From NCBI GenBank assembly GCA_943704495.1, contig CALSCR010000499.1, positions 1 through 24,373 on the forward strand: DNA of 24,373 nucleotides, read 5' to 3'. Origin of the DNA: Pigoraptor chileana (taxonomy: Eukaryota > Opisthokonta > Filasterea). Below, one piece after another: positions 8,463 through 20,700 of the stretch; position 1 is the stretch's first letter, and every line of letters begins with the position of its first letter. A program made the translations under genes and the position numbers. The notes below the pieces were generated by a model. That model saw nothing but the letters and a program-made list of their open reading frames with translations, did no database searches and was not told where the DNA came from.

Positions 8463-11370
8463 TCACTTGAGCTTGGCGAGGAGTGTCTGATATGCCGTGC
8501 GCACGGCGACATCGCTATCGGCGTCCGTTCCACGCTGGCGGACATACTCAAGCGACCGCCGCATGAGTGCATCGTTTGCCTGGCGAGGAAAATTGAGACA
8601 CAAAAACAACAACACGATAATATGAGCGCCTGAGGCAATGTACCACGCATATGTCCATCGAGACTGTCGCGAGGGGTGATTACGTGAAATAATAGCAGAT
8701 ATGTACAAGTCGGAGCCCACAACTGAGCCCCACTTTGAGACGCGAATGCAGCACAATAATATGGGATGTCACAGCCAGCCCTGGACAACCAGCAGCCACA
8801 AATGACAGGTGGAGGTACATGACAGCTCGAAAATAAACTAAAGAGTTCTCGAAGCACTGGCAAGTTAGTGGGCAGCAGCCAAGCGCAGCGGTGGGCTACA
8901 CATACCTGCCCGTGACGGCGCGCAAGATTCCATAGATTGGCGGTGAGACCGGCAGTCTTCCCACTCGCGACGTCGCCACCGGCCACGAGGCGATTGAACA
9001 GCTCGACTGCAATGTCAGCCTGGCGCTTGTGTGCCTGTTTTTTGCGTCCGGGAGATATGTAGAATTCATGTCAGTGACTCAGGCGCTTTGCTCATGGACT
9101 CCACAAGGAGAAAGAGAAAGCCGATTGCAATAAATACAATGTGCGCAGGCTGACGGGTGCGATTGCATCGTAAGCGTCACATTGGCATACAGCAAGGGCC
9201 ATTCAGTAACTACCTCGGGCGTTTTCTTCTCCGCAAGTCCAGACAGGTGCTCCAGAAGCATCTCGACAATATTGTCTGTCGCAAGGGCAATCTCTGACAT
9301 GAACGCTGCATCACCTCCATACAGCGTGTCGTTTGATTCAACTGCACACACAATGACGCACACAAGTCGATTTGTGATGGTCAGTATTATCGGCAGCAGA
9401 CAGGCACAAACAACATCAATCTCTATCCATATAGAAGACCGCAATCAAACAGCGGCACTTTTTTTGTTGCAAGCATAACAGATACAGAAGCACGCGCTTT
9501 GTGCAAGGCATGCAGGGGGAGATGCAGGGGGAGTGCGACTAAGGGACCGAGACCCATGGCTCCACGTGCATTGGACTCACCTCCTTCAATGTGGTAGAGA
9601 TATTTTTCCTGAGCAAGGGCTTGGAAGAGCGACAGGAGGTGAAGCAGGAGTTGCGACTTGTTGTCGAGGTTGGCGTCCCTGCAGATAAGTATTTTTTGGC
9701 ATCGTAAATGTGAGCAACCAAACATTGTAAATCCACGGATAGTGCCACTGGACAGGAAATAAAATGCCCATGAAAGAAGTGCAAAAGTGGGGCCGGGTAT
9801 CCATGTGCAGACTACACTCACACGATGCAAGACGACAGGGGGAAATTTACGAATATCAGATATGAAGGATCATGCACAAACGATAGGTATAGGGTTATGA
9901 AATACAACACCCTAACCCTAATCAAACAAGGAAAGCGCGTGCATTGCTACTCAGTCACAGCACACATAGCCCACACCGCTACACACCATGGATAGGCCTG
10001 GATGACGTTGACAAGCCCCTTAACAAGGTACAGCGAGCCAAACTCGGGCGAGTCCGGCACAACGAGCATCGCCGCAGCAAAATTGCACAAATATGTGACG
10101 AGAATGGGCTCGGTCGACTTCATCTTCTTGTCGATCTCTGCGATTCGTACCAGCAGGAAAGGGTGGAGACAGTGGTCGGAATAAGTGAACGTGTTGGTCG
10201 ACCAAAAAAGTACAGAGCTTGCCTGACTGCTCTTGTTCGCACGCGGACCGCACAGCCGCCTCCCAGGCAGCATGCATTGTGACGGTGTTATGCGACACTC
10301 GTCTGTGATGATAGGACGGCCAGCCCCAAGCGATGTAACCCTACCACTGCGATCAAAGAGACACAACCCTAGTGGGACGCCGACACACACCTGTCTGCGC
10401 AGGCATTTCAGGGACGAGCGTGATTGCAGCCTTAAAGAATGCGTCCGCCTGCGGAAGCGACTGGTTCGCAAGAGCCACTCCACCGCTCACGAGATACAGA
10501 GACAGGCGGGTGTACACATCGACAATCGACGGGATGGTGATGAAGCAGTATGCAATGCACGCCTATGCGACGTACCAAAATGGAGGGGCGAAAATGTCCT
10601 CAGTAACGGAGAAGGGCAAGGCGAGAGAGAGAGAGTGACGAATAGAATTGCAAGAGCATACTTCCCACACACACACAGACGTGACAATCAACGCACCCTA
10701 ACAAAGACAGCCGTCTTGCGCGAGTGGACCCCGCCGACAATGCGCTGCGCGGTCATGACGAGGCCGTTGACTGCGTGGACGAGATGCGCCATCACGGAGT
10801 CGAGGTTGCTGAATGTGGCACGTGCCTGCACGCAGAAGTTCAGCTGCTGCTCAAAGTCCCGTCCAAAGGAAACCTAATGCATAGGGTTAGATAGGGTTAG
10901 GGTAGGGTTAGGTGAGCATGGTGGAGGACATTGACAACAATGAAAATCAGACTAAGCATCTCTTTGAAGAATAGGCAGGATACATACATAGACACGCACA
11001 CAGTCTGCGACAACGGCGGAAAACACACACTTTGCTTGTTTTAAATCATATGGACACATACTCGTTTAGACAGACACACAGGGAACACATGTACGCGAAC
11101 ACAGTGTGAAACACAATCCGCAAGAAATGTCACGGCACGCACCCTCCGCAGAAATCCATTGATGAGGTTGCCGATCTGCCTCTTTTCATCCTCAAAGCTC
11201 AACGCGCTCACGGAGTCATGCAGCACCTTCCCAATATACATCATTGCGTTCAGAATGACTGGATCTGATGTGTCCTCCGTCTGATGTCTGTAACACGATC
11301 ACGTGACAAGGGGTGTTGTTACGACTTGTGTGTGCAAGAGTTCGACTTATGCAAACAAACAAACAAACAA

Positions 11371-11405
<35 letters not shown>

Positions 11406-14292
11406 ATCAAGGAACCACAGAAAACACACAAAATCATGGAAAAGACCACCAAGTCACAATTGAACATGGGCACAGTACACCACATTCGACAGGCACACCC
11501 ACTTCACAAATGACTCGATGACGGCCTTGCACACATCCACTTTGATCGACTCCTTTTGGAACAAATCGAGGAAGGGAAGAAAGTTCTCCTGCGATGGGTA
11601 GTTGTGGGTTGTCGGGGTTACAGAGTGCAATACACGGGTATTTGGTACATGTTGCATACAAACCCTCTTCCTTCCAAGACACACACAGACACACAGACAC
11701 ACGCACACCACAAATAGAACACAGAAACAAGAGAGCACCCGCACACACACGACACATGATGGGGAGGATGGTGTGCACGTGAACACACCATCGAAAAGAG
11801 GACAGCAAAGTCAGTCATTCCGGCGAGAATTTTGTGGACCATCGACTGGAGCAGAGGGTAGTGCGACTCAAACGCGCGATCAGGCGTCATATGCTCAATG
11901 GCGTCACCGAGTAGCACGTTGGTCTCCTTGTGCTGCGTTGGAAATAACCGTGTCCACAGTGCAAGCCACACACCGACACACAGACACACAGGCACACAGG
12001 CACACACAGACACACACAAAAAACAACAACACAATCACAGGAGGAGATTGTTAGCATTTAACATGGCCACGCATCTTCACACCAAAATGCATGCAAAGCA
12101 CACGGACACAATCAGACATAAGCAAAGGAACGCACCGTAAAGTACTTGACGGGAAATTCGATCCACACTTCGGTGCACGACATGTAGTCCTTGGGATCCT
12201 TGAGCTTCGAGACGACCTTCCAGACCTCGTTCAAGATGCCTCGGCGGCGCTCATTCGGTGGCTCGCATGCAACAAGACTCACTCCGAGCGTGCGGTAGAG
12301 TTGGTGCTGCACGCATACACACCCAGATACACCCACACCAGCAATAACAAGTATAACAATCATCAGACCAAACAGGTGTTAGTTCCGCAAGTTAAGACTA
12401 TTCGTCTGTTACTATTGGCACAATTGTGAGCACAACCAAAATAGTCCAGTCATCGCAGCAATCTCTATATCACAATATACGCGCGTACACACACACACAC
12501 ACACAGCATGCACACACCCGCATGAACCCCGTCTCGTCAGCATCGCGAATGAGCTCCGTGAAGGCCGCCGCCTTCGAAGCAATGTACTTTGGACTGAATC
12601 CGCCCATAATAGCATTGAGTACGATTGCGCTGTTGCACGCCTCTTTGTATTGCGCAACGATCGTTTCCATAACATTCTGCAGAGAATAAAATATGCACAC
12701 ACACGGGGGGCGATGCACAGCGAGATATCAGCATTGCGCAATGTGTGCACGCGCGTGTGTGTGTGTGAGTATGTGTTTGTGTGTGTAAGTGTGTTTGTGT
12801 AAGTGTATTTGTGTGAGTGTGAGAAAAAATAATGTGAGAATGAAGCCGGCCTCACCGTGGCGGCCTTGTATGCAATGCATTGAAGAATCCAATCGAGCGC
12901 AGGAATAAACAGTGCGACATATCCGGGCATGTCCAAGTGCTGCGTCTTGATCTGCCGCTGGACCTGCAGAGTAGATCAAACACACGCACACACACACACA
13001 CATTCATAAAAACGGTCAACATTGTTAGTAAATGTCACAAGCTTTCTACACAAATTCACATATCTAATTGATAAATGAACGCGGAGTCCACAAAGAGAGC
13101 GCATTAACATGCAAAACCCAGATTCATACAATAGAAAACACTACGTAAATATGTACAGAAACACGCACGCACGCATGCACGCAAGCTAAGACACACACAC
13201 ACACGCAAGCAACGAGACAAGGACGCCCACCTCAGGACCCTGCACCTGGCGATACACATACAGCGAGTCGCTCAGATTGCCCATGAGATATCCCCGGATG
13301 TGCGGTGCGACCTGCATTCCCACGCGGCAGAGATACGCGCGCGCGTAGATAGCAACGAGCGGGTCGCCAATCCCACGCATCATGTTGCTCAGCCGCCCAA
13401 GCGCAGCGCTGAACTCGTCCGTCGTCAGAAAGTTGAAGCACCGCAGAATGGCGCACTCGACATAGCTGCAAGCGACGGCGTTTGCGGAGATTGCGGGCGT
13501 ATTAGTATTATTAGTCTTATTATCATCATATGAATAGAGGAATGGAGGAGTCAAGAAAGGGATTCAGAAGGAAGGAGATGCGACTGAGCAGTCGCTTCAA
13601 CGCGAAATTGTGGTCTGCACAACACCCCCACAGGGCATCACATGTGTGTGTGTGTGCGTGTGTGTGTGTGTATTTATGCGTGACATTACAATAGCACTCA
13701 CATCCGGGGCGTGAGTTCGCGGATGGAGGCGATCTTGAAGAACCAGTTACGGCACGTCTCCTTAGCAGAGTCAGGAACCATGTCCGGCGTAAAAGACTCT
13801 GCACGTGACGCAGATCACGTGATGCTCGTTAAGGAGGGATGTTTTGCAGTGCGGAGCACAACAAACGCTCATAATATGGAAAGCCATGCTGAAAATGTGC
13901 AGCCCAGGCGATGGCATTTGATTTCACCCGCGGAAATTTGCGCAAAAAAACACACACAAACACAAACACAAACACAAACACAAACACACACAGAGACAAA
14001 AGCACAAAAATAAATACAAACATGAGATGCACAAACACAAAAAGAGCGACCGATTCAATCAAACTATATACCACGCAACGCGACAGCACCAACGCCACAA
14101 GCACACGTACCAGGCAGCGGCACAGGTTTGTTGGATCCCGGCTGGAAATACGTCGACTTGCGGCGAATGCGGTCGTACACAAGGCGTCCGAATGTGTCCA
14201 GGATGTCCGTGATGAGAACAAACTTGCTTGGATAGAACCTGGGGTATGCGTGTGTATGTGGTGAGTGAGTGAGTGAGTGAGTGAGTGAGTGA

Positions 14293-14363
<71 letters not shown>

Positions 14364-16879
14364 GCGTATTGAATTGCGTGCGCCGCTTACTGTGAGTAAA
14401 AGGGACTCGGACCCAATTGACGGCTATAGCCACTGAAGACACAAGATAAGCACGCCATTGCGACACGCACACAGAGACTAGAACACAGATATACAAACAC
14501 ACGCAGACAAAGACCATGTAAATGTATATATGCGTGTGCGTGTGTGAGCATGCATCCATACATGCATGCGAGCCGCAACCGAGAAAGTAGCGCACGAATA
14601 GCAAACGCACCTGAGGACGTTCGTGTCTGCAAGCAGCTTTGCACATTGGATTGCAATTTTGAGGGACTTGACCCTCTGATCGGCATCCCACGCCTTGACA
14701 AGCTCCTGCACGCACACACACATACACACACACACAAACACACATGGGTTGCAACACAAGTGTACCCAAAATGCCATGAGATGAGGCGAACAGCCAATAT
14801 TGTAGCGTCATGCATGCATGTAATGCGTGCGTGCGTTGTTTCACTTATGAAGCAATGTGTGAGAGCGGCGATTAGCCTGGGTCGACTCGCTCGCAAACAC
14901 CCACTCATATCACACACGACATACAGGGCCAACCACATGGGACACAAAAGACTGTCACGTGCCTGGTTGAGCTCTTCGATTCTGGCGACGTACTCTTGCT
15001 GGCTGAGGTCCATCATTTCCTGGAGTGAGCCCTCCTCCACGTCATCCAGCTGCTCCAGACGATACTTGACCTGTGTGGTGCGAGTAACACACACGCGAAC
15101 ATAAACACACACAAACACAGGCACACACATGCATACAAAGGAATTATACACACTGTCATGCCATGAAGCGTTCCACATTTCTCAAACGACATTACTAATT
15201 CAAACCAAAAATCCTTGCAGAGGCCCACTGCCAGTCAATTCATGTGCGATCGCAAGACAAGCCATGGACGAAGGAAACAGTCGCCAAAGTGGTGTCTTCA
15301 GGGCGAAATAGTGTGCAGGCGGACTGACAGTAACCAAAAGTTGTGTCTTCAGGGAGTCCGAAATTGGAATATATATAACAGTTGCAGGAGTCACAAAGCC
15401 AGCAAGAGCCATATGTGATGGATGTAAGCCATGCACAAACCTTATCAGTGACTGTCGTCTGCGCCTTGACGGCAACCTGTGCGTGTGGCAAATGACCGGT
15501 GATCAGTGTGTGCACATAGTGTGAACTAAATTGCGTCAAAACTGTACTATTTTAGTTATGATGATGAATGCATGCAGTAAACACGCGCGGAGGTAGAGAT
15601 AGAGTGAGCGGGATGGAGTATGCCTGGAAGAGAGCGGGACTGACAAAACGAGATGCACACCTTCTCGCGGTCCTTAACAGCAAGGAAGCTTGTCGTAATC
15701 GACAGCTTCTCTGATGTTGTGTAGCGCTGGAGGATTGCATTGCGCTTTGCGTTCCACGGCTCAAACGTTTGGTCGTCCGTTTCCTCCTTCAATTTCTCGG
15801 GTTCAAGCACCTTGCCTGCGTGTCAATGGAGAATGCATGTTGTAAGGTGAGTGCATGTGCATGTGTGCTTGTTGTTGTGAGTATTAAATTTAATCATGAT
15901 GCGTCTCTGAGTGCATTTGTGTGTGCGGAAGTATGGTGCTGGATGTCAATGTGTCGTTGTACTGGAATCGCGCCCACAAAGCACTTTCTCAGTGTGTGTT
16001 GTGTGGAGATAGCAGGTGTACACCATAAACAGTCCATCTTTTCGCAAACACAAAGAGTTGCAACAAGCAACTCGGTGCCATACAGGTTGCAACTAGTAAC
16101 AGTGCAAACATGACACACGTCACTCACCACCAGCAACAGCGACGGGGACGCTGGGCCCTGTGACCGAGAGTGTTGCGGTCGCAGAGAGCGGGTCGTCATC
16201 GACCACCGAGAGCGCGGAGAGGGGGTCTACAAACGCCTTCTTCTTCTTCGCCTCCTCGGCGGCAGCGGCAGCGGCTGCGTCGTGATGGCGGCATGGCGTG
16301 AGAGCGTGAGTGGGATGCCTTGTTTCGGCACTTTCGCCAAAAAAACACATCGTCATTGTCACATACATAACATATAAAAAAATGAACGCGCCCAGCTACG
16401 TAGATTCAATTCCTCGGCTAAGGTTATCAAAGACAATTGCGATACAAAACTCAGAGAATGATAGAGCCTGAAATAGCCACGCCCACACGCCCAACCCCCA
16501 AACACACACACACACACACACAATGCAGAAACACACAAGACGTAAATGTCTACCAACAGAGGTAGTCCTTTGCACAGTCAAAAGCATATCAATCGAAACA
16601 CGTCCGTACAGCAACACGGATCCTCCATCATGCAACAACCAACAACCCAGTCGTACCCTTCTGTTCGGCTTCCTTCGCCACTGCCTCTTTTGCCTCCTTA
16701 GTGTCGCCAGCGGAAGATGGCGCAGAAAGTGCATTCTTCTTATCAGCGGACGCGCCAATTCCAGAAAGTGGATGCGAAGCGACCGCAGTGCGACGGGTGT
16801 TCAGCTTTCGGCGCTCGTATGCATAATCTCGCGCGCGGGGCTTGTACGCCCCCGTGGCGGCCTCGTCCTCCGCCGCCAT
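8463..16879 (-). CDS. VPS35L: VPS35L (C16orf62), Retriever complex subunit, 22 exons, about 1002 residues
   Basis: VPS35L is the VPS35-like scaffold of Retriever (with VPS26C and VPS29), which works with the CCC complex and SNX17 to recycle cargo from endosomes. Exons: 16657-16879, 16128-16274, 15661-15815, 15441-15476, 14963-15070, 14611-14705, 14111-14238, 13702-13798, 13231-13465, 12856-12963, 12518-12676, 12136-12306, 11789-11932, 11503-11588, 11143-11287, 10697-10873, 10391-10562, 9987-10137, 9581-9678, 9214-9341, 8906-9034, 8463-8579. Every phase matches and the sum is 1003 codons including the stop; human is 963 residues. Near-identical blocks to the human protein as I recall it run in order: two D-P-L-S motifs, [92 protein letters not shown] and [10 protein letters not shown]. 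The start at 16879 precedes M-A-A-E-D; a longer frame upstream has poor codon bias. The gene looks intact. Intron 5 appears to be GC-AG. Confidence 0.95.
9890..9921. repeat. Interstitial telomere-like repeat (VPS35L intron 18)
   Basis: Two CCCTAA units lie in tandem at 9910-9921. An oppositely oriented TAGGGTTA stands at 9890-9897, so the short array is head-to-head. Confidence 0.75.
10882..10912. repeat. Interstitial telomere-like TTAGGG repeat (VPS35L intron 15)
   Basis: Four imperfect TAGGGT/TTAGGG units lie here on the plus strand, nine bases upstream (in transcript sense) of the exon 16 start at 10873. In the transcript they read CCCTAA and supply part of the pyrimidine content before the TAG acceptor. 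Confidence 0.8.
11352..11404. repeat. Compound (AAAC)n(ATAC)n(AC)n microsatellite
   Basis: Five or so AAAC units pass into ATAC and then a pure AC run in the VPS35L intron between exons 14 and 15. In the transcript sense it is TG-rich. Confidence 0.92.
14262..14361. repeat. Compound (GAGT)n(GT)n microsatellite in VPS35L intron 6
   Basis: About nine GAGT units (14262-14297) run into an uninterrupted (GT)n of about 64 bases. It is the longest internal dinucleotide run in the window and begins only about 24 bases upstream, in transcript sense, of the exon 7 acceptor. Confidence 0.96.
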
Positions 16880-17757
16880 TCGCAAGTTCGTTTGTGTATT
16901 TGCCGCTGCCCTTTCGCGGAGTGTTGAGCACACAGGAACAATAAACAACCGACACACTTATCAAAATATCTTGGCTGTTCTTCATAAATGCGACTTTCAA
17001 ATGTGCGGCATTACGGTCCGATTGAAGTCTTGAAAAGCACAAACTCAGAGCCGATCAGCAACTGAAAACACGGAAGGAATCATCCAAATATAGATATACA
17101 ATATTAATACCCATATATAGGCATTACATATCCATAGTATCCGTTTACGCACATATTATTCACATATACCCTATTATAGATTACACGGAGCCATCCGGGG
17201 TGGGCGAATGACCGTAAACAACGCATTAGCAAAACGGCTACTCATCCAAATTCAAATCCGCAGTTTGTATTGCAGCATTTGAATGTAGATACAGAATGAA
17301 GTTGGGTATGGAGTGTGTAGCTTGAGTGTGAAAAACAAACGTCCGTCTGAATTCAGTGAAGCCCGGTCACTTTCAGCCGTTCAGTGCGACGTCCGTCGTA
17401 CTTTGGTAGTTCGTGGACGGAACCCTCAGCGGTATGACACTCGCGTGCGTGCAAGTTCAACGCAACACACTAACACACGACGCCACTAATCAAAGTACAA
17501 ATAAGAAGCTGGACTTGACAGACTTTTCTTGTTGAACGCCATTCTTGTTCTTCTTACAACGCACTTTTACGCAATTGGGAGCTGACAGACACAACTATCA
17601 CAGAAATGGTCTGTTGCTACCACAAACACCGCGAAATGATACTCTTTTATGTCTTGCCGAGACAGCCGAACTAGCTGAAGTTTGAAACCGGTGCGCGTGT
17701 CCGTTACAATTATCCTCCTGCTTACAATCACAAATGTGTGTTTTTTCTTCAACGCAG
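16880..17757. promoter_or_regulatory. Divergent intergenic region between VPS35L and the coiled-coil gene
   Basis: This holds the VPS35L 5' flank (minus) and the 5' end of the coiled-coil gene (plus), whose first exon may be hidden here. An AT-rich patch with repeated ATATA words lies near 17090-17170. No TATA or Inr element can be assigned. An open frame from an ATG at 17734 joins the first recognised coding exon but overlaps what looks like its polypyrimidine tract and acceptor. Confidence 0.4.
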
Positions 17758-20700
17758 GATACCGCCGCTGCTGACCGCAAGGAATTTGCCCAAGAGGTAT
17801 GTGCATATTGCTCTGTGTTTATGGACGTCCTCAGTGGACGACTTATAAATGTCACAACTTCCTTGGGCTGATCACAAATCATCGCCCATGACCATCCATC
17901 CATCCATTCATGCATTGCTGGTCTGGTTACACAGGCAATGATGCACGTTGTCCACGGCCGCGAAGTCGAGAAACAGCGAGAGGAAGAACGCCAGCGTCAA
18001 ATGAACGAAGAAAAGAAGCTGGAAACTGTCGCGCAACTCGTGCGCCGAAAGAGCATCATCGATGTCAAGAATGCCCAGGAGGAAGAGCGTCAGCGGCAAA
18101 TTGCCGAGGAAAAGAAAGTGGATGCACAGGAATTGCTTGTGCGCCGCAAGAGCATCATTCAGGTAGGGTTTATGTTGGGTTTGTGTTGTGGGGCTTCTCA
18201 ACGTGCGATGTACGTGGGCGGTCATGCCAGCCTATTGAGATAATACTAAGCGGGTGTTGTGCGGGTGTGTTTGTGCGTGCGTGAGAAATGTATGTTGCTT
18301 TGACAGGATTTGTGTCGGTGAGCTGAAAAGTGACCGCGATTGGGCAATTGCTTAGGTGCATGGGACTGGGCATAAATGAAATTCAAGTGGATTGCATGTG
18401 TATAAATCTGTATCGCACTCTGCAAATAGCAAAATTCTTCATCCCCCTCACACACCACGTGACTCTGCCGCATGCCCGCACAGGCGGACGTTGCAATGGA
18501 GGCTGAGCGCATGGAGCGCATTGCAGAGAGCCATCGCGCCGTCGCCAACGAGGAGATCCAGCGCCATGCAAACCAGAAGACGGCCGACAAGCTCATGGAC
18601 GAAGAGAAGGAGCTCAGGATCCACGACAAGCAGGTGTGTGTGTTTTTTATTTGTTGTTGTGGAGGTGGGGTGAGTGTGTATTTGTTGCATCTGTTGTTGT
18701 GAAGGGCATAGGTGAGTGTGTTTGCTATTTGTTGTTGTGGAGGTGGGTGGGTGTGTATTTGTTGCATCTGTTGTTGTGAAGGACATAGTTCGGTGTGTTG
18801 AGGATGTGCCTTCATGTGTATTTGCGCCGATGCGACGTGGGCTGTTACTGCATGGTGGCAATTCGCTCGCGTGCGTTTGTATGGCATCATATGTATATCC
18901 GCAAAGTCAATATCAATCACCACATACACAACCACAACCACAACCCGCAACCCACTACCACTACCACACATACCACGCACATATATTCACACGTGTGCAC
19001 ACTCATAACCCACCCACCCACACACACCAACACACCTTCAGCCCCTCGCCAGCAACGAGAAGGCCGAAATTGTCAAGGAGGTGAGACGCACGTGCATGCA
19101 AATATCATGCGTCGCTTCACTCACACTCACGGCTTTGGACCATCACCACGCACTCTGAAACACTTGAGCAATATTTTTATTGCGCTTAAGGAACATGCAA
19201 CCGACATGCTGATCTAGTGGTCAATCGAGATATAATGCAGCCCAACACTATGCATTGAACGGACAACTAATCGTTGTTGCGCGCAAAACTCACGCAGGCG
19301 CTGATGCACAAGGTGCACTCGAAGGAGGTTGTGGAGGCCCAAGAGGAAGAGCGCGAGCGTCGCATTCTCGAGGACAAGAAGCAGGATGCCGTTGCGCAGC
19401 TTGTTCGTCGCCGCAGCATCATCGAGGTCAACCACATGCAGGAGGAGGAACGTCAGCGCCAAATTGCGGAGGAGAAGAAGCGCGACGCCCAGGAGAAGCT
19501 TGTGCGCCGCAAGAGCATCATGGAGGTGGAGTATCGGCCAGTCGATATATATCCGTATACGTGTGTGTGCGTGTGTGCGTGTGTGCGTGTGCGTGGCTTT
19601 AGATTGCTCGATCAGCCTTTTGTTGAAGGCGGTGGGGGCGGGAGTCTTGCAGCCTTTCGCTTTTGCTGTGTCCCTCCCTGAGTGCATCCGAATCACTCTC
19701 GGAAGAGTGTTATGTGCCCGCATATTCATGCGTTGTTTGTTTTGCATGCTGGTGTCATTGCTGCCCACATACACGTCTCATGCATTGTTGTTCTGATTAA
19801 TCGTGTAATTGCTGCCCACATATACATCACATGCATTTTGTTTTGCATGCTGGTGTCATTGCTGCCCACATACACGTCTCATGCATTGTTGTTCTGATTA
19901 ATCGTGTAATTGCTGCCCACATATACATCACATGCATTTTGTTTTGCATGCTGATGTAATTGCTGCCCACATACACGTCTCATGCATTTTTGTTTTGCAT
20001 GCTGGTGTCATTGCTGCCCACTTATACATCTCATGCATTGTTTGTTCTGATTAATCGTGTAATTGCTGCCCACATATATATCTTACGCATTTTTGTTTTG
20101 CATGCTGGTGTCATTGCTGCCCACATATATATCTCACTCTTTTGTTTGTTTTGAAAAACATTTTTATGGTTGGGAAAATCAGGCGGACGCAGCCATGGAG
20201 GCCGAGCGTCAGGAGCGCATGGCGGAGCTCGTGCACGTGCATGCGAACGACGAGATTCAGCGCCATGCCAACCAGAAGACCGCTGATAAGCTTATGGACG
20301 CTGAGAAGGCAGACCGCATCAACGAGAAGGTATGTGCACTTGTCGCATGTGCGTCTGCATTTGTGCTGTGTTTCTTTGTATCTTTTTTGTTACATCACGC
20401 TAGACTTGTTACGTCAACTAGACGGCATGGTTCATATACGTTTCATTCACAGCGTTTTGGGCGAATATGTGGTCGTCCATGCTCTACGTGCGTGAGTGTG
20501 TGAGATTGGTTGTGCCAGTCACGTGCTTGTGCTTGTGCTTGTGCTTTTCATGTCAGTGATATCGACCCTGTTATCACCCCCACTGCATTGACCACGTGAC
20601 CACATATTGCGATGACATGGCTTACATATGCAGCCCAAGGACGTTCCGGAGTCTGTGGAATTGCTGAAGGAGGTTTGTGATAGATTGCTCTGTGCTGGAC

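Noticed and set aside
8315-8986. Long minus-strand open frame of 223 codons over the VPS35L 3' end
   Set aside because: It is a chance frame across intron sequence. The true exons 8463-8579 and 8906-9034 use other frames and match VPS35L.
14951-14963. GT donor four bases downstream of the VPS35L exon 5 end (GTGACA)
   Set aside because: It leaves the next exon out of frame and adds residues not in the family. The GC donor keeps both frame and length.
14059-15178. Two open frames of over 260 codons rich in Cys, Val, His and Thr on the minus strand
   Set aside because: They are translations of CA/TG microsatellites joined to VPS35L exons, with no GC-ending codon bias outside the exons.
18246-18980. 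Minus-strand open frame of 244 codons opposite the coiled-coil gene
   Set aside because: It is an antisense shadow of the GC-biased exon 18484-18633 and repeat-rich introns, with no splice or family support.
19735-20150. Regular spacing of about 51 bases resembling a CRISPR array
   Set aside because: The whole unit repeats, with no variable spacers, in an intron of a eukaryotic gene. It is a minisatellite. The open frames across it simply translate the repeat.
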